From assembly GCA_017404145.1 (NCBI GenBank), contig JAFRCW010000020.1, positions 1 through 36,456 on the forward strand: DNA of 36,456 nucleotides. Reading direction: 5' to 3'. The notes below the pieces were generated by a model that did not search any database, was not told the DNA's origin, and was given only the letters and a program-made list of their open reading frames with translations. Both the position numbers and the translations under genes were made by a program. The stretch is from Ruminococcus sp. (lineage in GTDB: Bacteria > Bacillota > Clostridia > Oscillospirales > Acutalibacteraceae). Below are positions 15,129 to 23,222 of the stretch, one piece after another; position 1 is the stretch's first letter, and each line of letters starts with the position of its first letter.

Positions 15129-16352
15129 TCAGAAAGCCCAAGTGCCTCTGCGAAAAATGGGGATAGTCCTGCCGTCACGGGTGATCGCGTCGATGTCCAG
15201 TCCTTCATAGCCGATCATAAAATCCTGATGAATCATGGAGTCGTTGACGCCGAGCTCACGGCATTCGTCGAGCGTCTTGTTTTCGAAATCTTTGATGGTA
15301 TCAGCGAAGCCCATGCCCAGCGCCAGATGACAGGCAGCGTTCTCATCGAACAGAGTGTTGTAGAACAGCAAGCCGGATTCACTGATCGGGGAGTTCACGG
15401 GAACGAGCGCACATTCGCCCAAATAGGCGGCGCCTTCATCCATCGCGATCATCTGCTCCAGCAGCGCCTGATTCTTCTCGGCTTTCACCTCGACTGCCTT
15501 GCCGTTCTCGAAACGGACCGAAAAATTCTCGATCAGCTCGCCCTGATAGGAGAGCGGCTTGGTGGCGTAGACGACGCCCTCTGCCTTGCCGCGCATCGGA
15601 GAGATAAAGCATTCCTCAGTCGGAATGTTGGGATTAAAGTACACGCCCTGCAGACTGGTGTCGCCGCCTCCCTTGAATTCGGCTTCGGGAATCATTCCCA
15701 CGGTGAGGTCGGTTCCGTTGTCGCCCTTGTAGTGCAGCTCGGCGACGCCCAGAGCATTCAGATAGGCACAGCGATCATGCAAGTCGCGGTTGTGCGCCGA
15801 CCACTCAGCCTCGGGATCGTCAGCGACACGGGAGGTGAAGAGGATCGCCTCCCACAGCTTCTCGACGGCTCTGCCCTTGGACAGCCCGGGAAAGAGCTTC
15901 TTCGCCCATGCGGCGCCGGGTACCGCCGCGATGCACCACTGGTATTTGTTCTCCATCCGGTCGCGGTAGGGCTTGATGATCGGATAGCTCTTCTGATTGG
16001 CCTTGGCAATCTTGTTCTGATTGATGCCCTTGAGTCCGTCGGGATCCTCCGACATCAGATAGATGCGGCACGGCAGGGTGTCCACATAGTGCTGAAGGCG
16101 CGCCTTCTCCCACTCGGTGATCTCGGCCATCGTCGTGACGCTTTGGTGACGGACGTGCAGCTTCTTCAGCGGCTGATAGTCGAACTCGACGCGAACTTTT
16201 TTGGCGCCCGCCTTGTAGCACTCGTCCACCAGCAGCTCTACGAACTTTGGCTGATCCAAATCACAGTTGAGAATGACCTCCTGACCCTTCTGAATGTTGA
16301 TGCCGGTGCGTGCGATCAGGCGGGCATACTTGCGTAAAACGGTTTGCTTCAT
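15129..16352 (-). CDS. M29 family metallo-aminopeptidase
   Basis: A 407-residue cytosolic peptidase of the M29 (AmpS/aminopeptidase T) family, which releases N-terminal residues using a two-metal centre. Visible family marks are NIPTEECFISPMRGKAEG (metal Glu), the GECALV segment with Glu, FYNTLFDENAACHLALG (His) and DSMIHQDFMIG (His and Asp), in the family order. Length matches the family (about 410). The ATG at 16350-16352 has AAGGAG eight bases upstream; the longer frame (12 codons more) has no ribosome binding site. It lies 86 bases downstream of the dockerin hydrolase on the same strand and could share its transcript. No signal peptide. Confidence 0.93.
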   Translation of the reverse strand: MKQTVLRKYARLIARTGINIQKGQEVILNCDLDQPKFVELLVDECYKAGAKKVRVEFDYQPLKKLHVRHQSVTTMAEITEWEKARLQHYVDTLPCRIYLMSEDPDGLKGINQNKIAKANQKSYPIIKPYRDRMENKYQWCIAAVPGAAWAKKLFPGLSKGRAVEKLWEAILFTSRVADDPEAEWSAHNRDLHDRCAYLNALGVAELHYKGDNGTDLTVGMIPEAEFKGGGDTSLQGVYFNPNIPTEECFISPMRGKAEGVVYATKPLSYQGELIENFSVRFENGKAVEVKAEKNQALLEQMIAMDEGAAYLGECALVPVNSPISESGLLFYNTLFDENAACHLALGMGFADTIKDFENKTLDECRELGVNDSMIHQDFMIGYEGLDIDAITRDGRTIPIFRRGTWAF

Positions 16353-16438
16353 GTCAGTTTCTCCTTGTATCTCAGTATCAGTCTGCAACAGCGCCGATCA
16401 AAAAAAGCGGATCAGCGACATAGTATTGCTTCTCGGTA

Positions 16439-18103
16439 TTATTCCAACAAAAACGCGTCGATCTGATACGGATTACCGAGAGCCGCGAGGTACTTCTGGA
16501 TACACGTCGCGTCCAGCACGGTGATTACCCTGTCGTCGTCAACGTCCGAAACGGTCTCTCTGCTCTCGCCGATCGTATACAGCTTGGCAAGAGATTTTTG
16601 AATCGCGGTAGCGTCCAGCACGGTAACCGATCCGTCGCCGTCGCTGTCGCCGATCCTCTGCAGTTCCTCGGTATAATAGGAATCCGCCGCTTTCAGCTGA
16701 TCAAACACGGAAAAATAGATATGATAAGGGATGAGCGTTTCGAGATTCCCGAGAATGGTCATCAAATGATACAGCGTCACTTTTGTTGATACGCCTTGTG
16801 CGTCGGTGATTTTTGTCGCCGCGTCCGCCTTGATCATAGGCTTCAAAGCGAATACGATGGATTGGATCGCCGCCTTCAGCTCTTCAAACTGTTCATCGCT
16901 CATGGGATTTTCCGTTTCGTCAACGGTCTTGTCCAGATTATATATGATCAAATCCACAAACGCTTGGAACTCTTTATCGCCCGCGCGGCTTGCCAGCATA
17001 TTGAGAAGCACCGTAGCGATATTTTCGTCGTTCTTGAAATTCTCCAGAAATTGGTTCAAAAACGTCATCAGCGCTTCCTTCTGCCGATCACTGAAGCCGA
17101 AATACATATCACTGAGTAAAACAAGGTGTTCTTCCACCTGAGATGCATACGTCTCGCGGCTGACATACTGTGACATCAAATCCGCCGTTTCAGACAGAAA
17201 ATCTCTGAGGTTTACTTCCTGATAGTCCTTCATCAGATTCTCTGAGAGCAGGACAAATTTTTTGCTCATGATCATCTCATCCGCGTCGCCGATCGGCTCC
17301 GTCACACCGCAGCGGGAAAGTCCCCATCCGGCGGGATATAGATAAGTCACGATATCGCGGCAGTCAATGATGTTGTGAATATTCTCATACGCAATATCAT
17401 CCGCGGAGAAGTTGGGCGGTTCAAAGGCGTACACATAGATATCATCCGAAGCGGTCGCGTAAGTCTGCGGGTTCTCGTTGAGCGCTTTGCCGACAAAATT
17501 TGCCACAGCGGCGGAACGGCTGTACCCGGTGATCCAGATTTTGGCGGATCGGATCTGTCTTTCGTTTAGATACGAAAGCAGTCGCTCCTCCGCCTTTTTG
17601 GCAGAATCTGCAAACCCGACGGAGTCTCCCGCATCCGAGCAGGTGAAGTTGGACGCCCACTCGCCGCCGTAATTATATCCGCGCAGCATCAGCGCTATTA
17701 CATCGGTGTCGCCGATCCGCTTCTTCGCGATCACCGTACCGATCGAATCGGAGGTCGCGCCGTTCATATCCTCCATCACAAAATCGGAAAAACCGATTCT
17801 GCGCAGGATGCTGCTGTTGATGCCGTTTTCCTGCACCGTCTGACAGAGAGAAACGCTCACAGCCGCCGATAAGGTCCTCAAATGGGCATTTTGCTCCTTG
17901 CCCGACCGATCAAAATAAGAATCGCTGTAAAAATACTCATCCTGTATCGCCTCGCCCTTCAGCGACCACATAATAAATGTTCCGTTTAGCAATACCTTTC
18001 GTGATGACGTCTCCTGCGCGGATACGCCGGTCAGCGCGGCGCAAGAAGCGATCAGAAGCGCAAGCGCCAGACACAGCACGCGCCTGCTTCTTTTCCCTAT
18101 CAT
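16439..18103 (-). CDS. Secreted lipase-like alpha/beta hydrolase with a C-terminal dockerin
   Basis: A 554-residue exported protein. Residues 1-30 form a signal peptide (LCLALALLIASCAALTGVSA). The middle resembles lipase class 3: nucleophile elbow GYSRS with Ser195 (the last Gly of GxSxG is Ser), the Asp region IIDCRDIVTYLYP (about 245-257), and a likely catalytic His in IPYHIYF before the dockerin. A largely helical insert (about 280-440) separates them. The C-terminal dockerin (about 485-545) has two complete calcium loops, DSDGDGSVTVLD and DVDDDRVITVLD, each followed by DAT.IQK. GAGGTG precedes the ATG at 18103 by nine bases. IASC could be read as a lipobox, but the dockerin argues for release. 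It follows the sensor kinase by 63 bases. Substrate unknown. Confidence 0.85.
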   Translation of the reverse strand: MIGKRSRRVLCLALALLIASCAALTGVSAQETSSRKVLLNGTFIMWSLKGEAIQDEYFYSDSYFDRSGKEQNAHLRTLSAAVSVSLCQTVQENGINSSILRRIGFSDFVMEDMNGATSDSIGTVIAKKRIGDTDVIALMLRGYNYGGEWASNFTCSDAGDSVGFADSAKKAEERLLSYLNERQIRSAKIWITGYSRSAAVANFVGKALNENPQTYATASDDIYVYAFEPPNFSADDIAYENIHNIIDCRDIVTYLYPAGWGLSRCGVTEPIGDADEMIMSKKFVLLSENLMKDYQEVNLRDFLSETADLMSQYVSRETYASQVEEHLVLLSDMYFGFSDRQKEALMTFLNQFLENFKNDENIATVLLNMLASRAGDKEFQAFVDLIIYNLDKTVDETENPMSDEQFEELKAAIQSIVFALKPMIKADAATKITDAQGVSTKVTLYHLMTILGNLETLIPYHIYFSVFDQLKAADSYYTEELQRIGDSDGDGSVTVLDATAIQKSLAKLYTIGESRETVSDVDDDRVITVLDATCIQKYLAALGNPYQIDAFLLE

Positions 18104-18166
18104 TTCTTCATTCACCTCTCATGAGAAAAATCAAATATAAATGATTGATAAGTTCTTGTTCAAATA

Positions 18167-20989
18167 CTAAGGCTTGATCAGGCACTCCAACGTTTCGAAC
18201 AGATTATCCGGTTCGACAGGCTTGGACAGATGGGCGTTGAGACCCGCCTGCAAGCTGCGCTGTACATCCTCGTCAAAGGCGTTGGCGGTAAGCGCGATGA
18301 TCGGGATCATCTTTGCGTCGATCCTGTCAAGCGCACGGATCGCTCTTGTCGCCTCCAGTCCGTCCATCACCGGCATTCTCATATCCATCAAAACAGCATC
18401 ATAATAGCCGTCGGGATGAGAGGAGAACAGCTCCAGCGCCGCCTTTCCGTTCTCGGCGCGGTCGACCTCCATCTCACGCATCTGCAGCAGCATACTCATA
18501 ATCTCAGCGTTGACATCCACATCTTCCGCCAGCAGGATGCGGCGGCCGTTCAGCGTCGCCTTCACTTTCGCGGTTTTTGCCTTGATGGCGAACGCCTGCT
18601 TAAACTGCTGGAAAACCGTAGTAGATTGCAGCGGCTTGGAGACAAAACAATCGACCCCCGCCTGACGCGCTTCTTCCATCACATCATCCCAGTGATAAGA
18701 AGTCAACAGAACGATCACAGACTCGTTTCCGACAATTTCACGGATTTTGCGGGTCGTTTCCAGACCGTTTGAATCCGGGAATTTCCAGTCCATCAGGATC
18801 AGATGATACAGATCACGTCTGGCGTTTCTGAGGGTAACCATCTCGATCGCTTCTTCTCCGGAGTGCGCGACGTCGGCGTTAATACCGGCTTTTTCCAGTT
18901 CCATAACGGCATATTCACAGTCGACGAGATCATCGTCGACAATCAGAACGTTCGTTTCTCCGGGAAGGATCTCTCCCCCGTCGTCGATCTTTTGGTTAGA
19001 ATCCGAGAACGTGATCGTCACGGTAAAGACGGTGCCGACGTTCTTCTCGCTTTCCACACTGATCTCGCCGTTCATCAGCTCAACAATATTCTTGGTGATA
19101 GACATCCCAAGCCCCGTGCTGCCGTATTTGCTTTTTGTTGAAATATCCTCCTGGCTGAAGGGATCAAAAAGCTTCGGCAGGAACTCAGGGCTCATACCGA
19201 TGCCGGTATCCTTTATCACAAACCGCAGAACCGACTTGTCGTCAAAGCGGGTAATGCGCTTCACCGTAAAGGTAACGCTGCCGCCCGGTTCGGTAAACTT
19301 GACCGAGTTGCCGAGGATATTGATCAGCACCTGCTTGAGCTTCATATCGTCGCCGATATAATAGTCGTCAACCTCTCCCATGATCTCCGGATGCCACTCG
19401 ATATTCTTCTCACTGCACTGGCCGCCGATGATCACATCGATCTGCTCCAATATTGCGTTAAGAGAGAACACTTCACTGCGGATCGCCATTCTGCCCGCTT
19501 CGATACGGGACATATCCAGAATATCGTTGATGATCTTCAACAGATGATCCGCGGAGGCGCCGATCTTTTCCAGATATTCGCGTGTGTTGTCGGAGATTCC
19601 GGAATCACTCAGCGCGATCTTGTCCAGACCGATGATCGCATTCATCGGGGTTCGGATCTCGTGGCTCATATTGGACAGAAATACCGTCTTGGCTTTGTTC
19701 GCCACTTCAGCGGCGGCGAGCGCGTCGCTGAGCGCCTGACGCTGTGTCAGCGTTCTGCGCGTCTGGGCGTCAACATCGGTAAAGCCGAGGCTGATCGCGT
19801 GAACACAGCGATCCTCCGGATCCTCCTGTGAACGCACCACCGCAATACGCACCATCTCATAGGATTCCTGACCGTCGTAGAGAACGGTATAGCGGAACGC
19901 GTTGTTGGTTTCGTTTTCCATTTCTTTACGGATAATATCAGGATCCAAAAAGCGGAGGAATCCCTCACGGTAATTCTCGGTAACATAACGCTCTGCATAG
20001 CCGCTGATGATCTCGGTAAAGCAAAACTTCTCGCCCTGAGAAACGCCGTTTCCCACACGGAAATGCGGCTGGTAGCATACGCCCTCATTTCTGTCAAGAT
20101 CGATATAGTATACGCCTCTGTAGCTGGTAGAAAGCGCGGAAATCATACTGTTCGCCTGAGAATGCAGGTTCATCGAATATATTCTCAGTCCCTCTTTAGC
20201 CTGCCGAATACTTCGGCTAATGCCCCGTATATCTTCGGCGGACTGAATTCGGGTCGTATCCGCAGCGTCGGGGTTGATCTCTCGGTTGAGTTCGTCAATT
20301 TCCTTAGCGACGTCCGCCATATCATTGTTGATAGTCCGAAGCTCTCTGCGCATACCGGCGGTAGAAACAAAGACCAGAATGATTCCGACCAGAACAGCCG
20401 CGATACTGCTGAAAATGATCACGCGGGACTGCTTAGCAATCTGGGCATCATACCAATCGGCGGAAAAGTCCACCGCAACAATGCCGGCGATACCGCCCTC
20501 TGAATCAAAAACGGGACTGTAGGCGCTGTAGAAGCGTCCCCACTTATCCGTATACGGCTCGTCATCCACCGCAGGCTCACCGAGACTCGCGGCATAAAGC
20601 GCGTCGGTATACACAATAGGCTCTCCGAATTCTCCGGGATCTTCCACCGTAGGGTCAACGGTAAAAACAAATTGTTTGTTGCCGAGGTCGCGGATACAGT
20701 AGATATATCTCAGGTCGATGTTCTCCTGAAACACCGCTAAGGTGTCGTTGATTTTTTGGTATTCAGGAGTACCGATGTCTTCCTTCTCGAGCTTTTCAAG
20801 CACATCGCCGTCGATCATATCCGCCGCAGAGTTCGCAATATCCAGCATACGGTTATCGATCAGCGTTTTGAGCGCTTGTCTGGAATTATTGAGCAAAACG
20901 GCGCCGATGACTGTAATAACGATCAGCAGCAGCGCGGAAAGTATCACAATCATTCTTAAGGTCATTCCGTTTTTTCTCTTCTGTTTCAT
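18167..20989 (-). CDS. Membrane hybrid sensor histidine kinase with two receiver domains
   Basis: A 940-residue protein. TM1 is at about 12-33, an extracellular sensor (about 34-188, Cache-like, with YIYCIRDLGNKQFVFTVDP and YSPVFDSEGGIAGIVAVDF), TM2 about 190-211. A coiled segment and PAS-like region (about 285-405) precede the HisKA domain with phospho-acceptor His443 in SNMSHEIRTPMN. The ATPase domain has the N box at Asn561 and the G boxes DTGIGM (594) and GSTGLGM (about 623). Two receiver domains follow, with Asp734 (LMDWKFPDS) and Asp869 (LMDMRMP). No HPt or output domain is attached, so a separate phosphotransfer partner is expected. It has its own promoter (21045-21073) and may be co-transcribed with the dockerin hydrolase. 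Confidence 0.95.
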   Translation of the reverse strand: MKQKRKNGMTLRMIVILSALLLIVITVIGAVLLNNSRQALKTLIDNRMLDIANSAADMIDGDVLEKLEKEDIGTPEYQKINDTLAVFQENIDLRYIYCIRDLGNKQFVFTVDPTVEDPGEFGEPIVYTDALYAASLGEPAVDDEPYTDKWGRFYSAYSPVFDSEGGIAGIVAVDFSADWYDAQIAKQSRVIIFSSIAAVLVGIILVFVSTAGMRRELRTINNDMADVAKEIDELNREINPDAADTTRIQSAEDIRGISRSIRQAKEGLRIYSMNLHSQANSMISALSTSYRGVYYIDLDRNEGVCYQPHFRVGNGVSQGEKFCFTEIISGYAERYVTENYREGFLRFLDPDIIRKEMENETNNAFRYTVLYDGQESYEMVRIAVVRSQEDPEDRCVHAISLGFTDVDAQTRRTLTQRQALSDALAAAEVANKAKTVFLSNMSHEIRTPMNAIIGLDKIALSDSGISDNTREYLEKIGASADHLLKIINDILDMSRIEAGRMAIRSEVFSLNAILEQIDVIIGGQCSEKNIEWHPEIMGEVDDYYIGDDMKLKQVLINILGNSVKFTEPGGSVTFTVKRITRFDDKSVLRFVIKDTGIGMSPEFLPKLFDPFSQEDISTKSKYGSTGLGMSITKNIVELMNGEISVESEKNVGTVFTVTITFSDSNQKIDDGGEILPGETNVLIVDDDLVDCEYAVMELEKAGINADVAHSGEEAIEMVTLRNARRDLYHLILMDWKFPDSNGLETTRKIREIVGNESVIVLLTSYHWDDVMEEARQAGVDCFVSKPLQSTTVFQQFKQAFAIKAKTAKVKATLNGRRILLAEDVDVNAEIMSMLLQMREMEVDRAENGKAALELFSSHPDGYYDAVLMDMRMPVMDGLEATRAIRALDRIDAKMIPIIALTANAFDEDVQRSLQAGLNAHLSKPVEPDNLFETLECLIKP

Positions 20990-21044
20990 TTTGACACCCC
21001 GTTCCGCTGATAATACGGATTTTACTCATACTTCTCTATTCTGC

Positions 21045-21073
21045 ATTATACAACGAAAGGAATCAAACGTCAA
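21045..21073 (-). promoter_or_regulatory. Promoter of the hybrid kinase gene
   Basis: On the minus strand TTGACG (21068-21073) and a perfect TATAAT (21045-21050) are 17 bases apart, 55 bases before the ATG. Confidence 0.7.
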
Positions 21074-21147
21074 TAACAGCAAATAGCGTATGATGATTTT
21101 TCATCGGATATTTTTTATATCAATCGACGGCGGCAGCAAAACATCCC

Positions 21148-21176
21148 TTGCAAATGCGCAGCGAGTATGATACGAT
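21148..21176 (+). promoter_or_regulatory. Promoter of the 21225-22598 gene
   Basis: TTGCAA (21148-21153) and TACGAT (21171-21176) are 17 bases apart, 48 bases before the ATG. The rest of the divergent 20990-21224 gap holds nothing else I can identify. Confidence 0.5.
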
Positions 21177-21224
21177 AGAGGCGTAAGCTGTATCAATGCT
21201 TTTTAGGAAAGGTCAGGGCTGGTT

Positions 21225-22598
21225 ATGAAAATACTGGATAGAATTCTCTCTTTGATTTCCGTTGTCCTGTTTGTCGCCGCGGTTATTTCCGGTTTGATCC
21301 TGTTATTATATACTGCGACGCTGCATCGCGTTCAGGACTTATCCGGCGAAGGAGCCTTCGCCGTCGGAAAAGTCCAAAGCGTTGAAGACGCATTCTTTAT
21401 TTTTGACGCTAAAAAACTGAATGTCTCCTTTGAGGCTGACGGGTATTATAACGATACAACTGTAAAACTGATGACCAAGGATAAGACAATCCAACCGGGC
21501 GACGAGGTCGAGCTGTATTATAATACAAGGGTACCCGAATCCGCTATGAATGAAGAGACCTTAGCCATCTATCACAGCTCATTACTGACGATCGTATATA
21601 TCACGGGCGGCGCGCTTGTTCTGATGATCCTCATCAAATGTCTGATATGGCTGATCCGAAACGGTAAAAGCCGCTCTCATAAAAGGACGCGTCAAAAAGA
21701 GGCCTCTCAAAGAAAATACAATCGCTATATGAAAAAAGATCCGGAATTCTGGATGGAACAATATAATGCGATGAAGGACAGAAGCGAAGCATATTTAGTG
21801 ACCTCTTTGAAAAGAAGAAAGCGTCTGGTTTCTCTCGCGGGAGACAAGCGTCACCTGTACTGCGCGGCTTACTACGACCTGATGATCCTGTACTTCGGCT
21901 CCTGCTGTGACGGCGTCAACGCCTGCGAATGCGGAAGAGAAAGTCTGAAGTATCCGAAAGAGTTCAAAAAACTCTCGGATGATCTTGAAGCGGGACTGGG
22001 CTACAATATGTACTATAAGTCGATGGTAGTCACCGCCACGCTCACCGATAACCGCGAGGAAGCGAAAGAGCTGTGCAATGAAGTCATCAAGAACAGTAAG
22101 GACAAAGAGCAGATCAAGGTCGCAAAGGATCTTCTCTCCTTGATGGAGAAGTTCCCGCGGTGGTCGGAATTTCAGAGGAACAACGCGCTCAATTACTATT
22201 CCAGAACCAACCCGGAGCTTGACAAAGGCGCATATTCCGAAGGCTGCGCGATCCTGATGACAATTCTCTCCCGTGAGGGACAGCCCGGCTATGATCTGAG
22301 TGAAGAAGAGTATGTCAGCATTCTCGACGACTGGCTGATGCTGGGGCTCAAGCAGTTCGCAACGATGAGAACCACCGGCTACAATTCTTTTCTCAATCGT
22401 CGTTACATACCGAACGAACAGCTGATCTTTCTGGTAAAAAAGCCGCTCGAGGTGCTGCTGGAATTTTTGCCCGACTGTCAGGAGAAACGCTTCAGAGAAG
22501 TATTCAAAAGCGATCTCAAAGAATATGAAATGCTCGCAGATGTTTTTAAAGGCTGTCTGCCCGAATACGAAAAAGCGCGCAAGGAACTCGGTATGTAA
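21225..22598 (+). CDS. Membrane-anchored protein with a long cytosolic helical domain, function unknown
   Basis: A 457-residue protein. TM1 (about 8-30) and TM2 (about 124-144) enclose an extracellular beta-rich domain of about 90 residues (VSFEADGYYNDTTVKL, then GDEVELYYNTRVPESAM), reminiscent of DUF3592-type domains. After TM2 comes a basic stretch (KSRSHKRTRQKEASQRKYNR) and about 290 residues of helical, possibly TPR-like, cytosolic sequence. I do not recognise the family of the C-terminal part. The ribosome binding site is weak: AGGAAAGG is about 12 bases before the ATG. It has its own promoter and terminator, so it appears monocistronic. It lies between the hybrid kinase and the first STAS gene. 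Confidence 0.82.
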   Translation: MKILDRILSLISVVLFVAAVISGLILLLYTATLHRVQDLSGEGAFAVGKVQSVEDAFFIFDAKKLNVSFEADGYYNDTTVKLMTKDKTIQPGDEVELYYNTRVPESAMNEETLAIYHSSLLTIVYITGGALVLMILIKCLIWLIRNGKSRSHKRTRQKEASQRKYNRYMKKDPEFWMEQYNAMKDRSEAYLVTSLKRRKRLVSLAGDKRHLYCAAYYDLMILYFGSCCDGVNACECGRESLKYPKEFKKLSDDLEAGLGYNMYYKSMVVTATLTDNREEAKELCNEVIKNSKDKEQIKVAKDLLSLMEKFPRWSEFQRNNALNYYSRTNPELDKGAYSEGCAILMTILSREGQPGYDLSEEEYVSILDDWLMLGLKQFATMRTTGYNSFLNRRYIPNEQLIFLVKKPLEVLLEFLPDCQEKRFREVFKSDLKEYEMLADVFKGCLPEYEKARKELGM

Positions 22599-22619
22599 TA
22601 CATCATCAATCATCACTGT

Positions 22620-22655
22620 CAGAACCGCCCGTTATGAGCGGTTCTGCTTTTATTT
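22620..22655 (+). terminator. Terminator of the 21225-22598 gene
   Basis: CAGAACCGC (22620-22628) and GCGGTTCTG (22638-22646) pair perfectly and are followed by CTTTTATTT. Confidence 0.8.
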
Positions 22656-22751
22656 GCGTCTCTTATTGTTTGGCATACCGTTGTTTTTCGGCAAAAGAAG
22701 TGATCCGAGTGAGAAAAGATGAAAAAGTTTTGATAATTATGAAAAAAAGTG

Positions 22752-22780
22752 TTGTCAACCACACGCTCAACAGATATAAT
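22752..22780 (+). promoter_or_regulatory. Promoter of the first STAS/phosphatase operon
   Basis: TTGTCA (22752-22757) and a perfect TATAAT (22775-22780) are 17 bases apart, 47 bases before the STAS gene ATG. Confidence 0.75.
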
Positions 22781-22827
22781 TGTGATGTATATTGATACAG
22801 CTTACTATATCCTTCAGGAGGCATACT

Positions 22828-23121
22828 ATGAAACTGAACACAACATTTGATGAGAAACAATGCATCATCGCGATCGAAGGCAGTATTGACGCGCTCACCG
22901 CGGGAGAACTGGAAAAAGCGGTAACAGACGCCGCGCCGCAGTGTGAGAAAATGATCCTCGATATGTCGGGAGTAGACTATATCTCTTCCGGCGGTCTGAG
23001 AGTCGTTGTCGGCGCGAACCATACCGTCGGCAAAGGAAACCTGACCCTGCGCGGACTTTCTCCGAACGTTCTCGAGATTTTCCGTCTGACCGGCTTCACC
23101 AAAGTACTGAACATTGAGTAA
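22828..23121 (+). CDS. STAS-domain anti-sigma factor antagonist (SpoIIAA/RsbV type)
   Basis: A 97-residue single STAS domain. The order strand-helix-strand, LDMSGVDYISSGGLRVVV (about 51-68), ending FRLTGFTKVLNIE, is typical of SpoIIAA/RsbV proteins; the Ser pair in YISSGGLR includes the expected phosphorylation site. In partner switching the unphosphorylated form binds an RsbW-type kinase and frees its target; phosphatases of the RsbU/SpoIIE type reset it. AGGAGG lies six bases before the ATG at 22828. The downstream gene, 23223-25208, encodes just such a phosphatase fused to a kinase-like domain, and a second STAS gene follows it, so this looks like a compact module. Confidence 0.92.
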   Translation: MKLNTTFDEKQCIIAIEGSIDALTAGELEKAVTDAAPQCEKMILDMSGVDYISSGGLRVVVGANHTVGKGNLTLRGLSPNVLEIFRLTGFTKVLNIE

Positions 23122-23222
23122 TTCCCTTGTTTGAATAGTCTGCCGTTCTCAGCGGCGGCGTTCGCAGAATCTGTCCATAACGATCCTGATGGTTACTCAT
23201 CAAGGTGAATAAATCCATAGAT

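Noticed and set aside
14799..16337. A 512-codon open frame on the plus strand opposite the M29 aminopeptidase
   Set aside because: It lies almost wholly antisense to a gene with clear M29 motifs, starts inside the nitroreductase gene and shows no recognisable motif or ribosome binding site. It is a shadow frame caused by codon use.
16439..18103. Lipoprotein anchoring of the lipase-like protein
   Set aside because: IASC in the signal peptide loosely fits a lipobox, but an AxA-like cleavage site (VSA before Gln) and the dockerin fit a released protein better.
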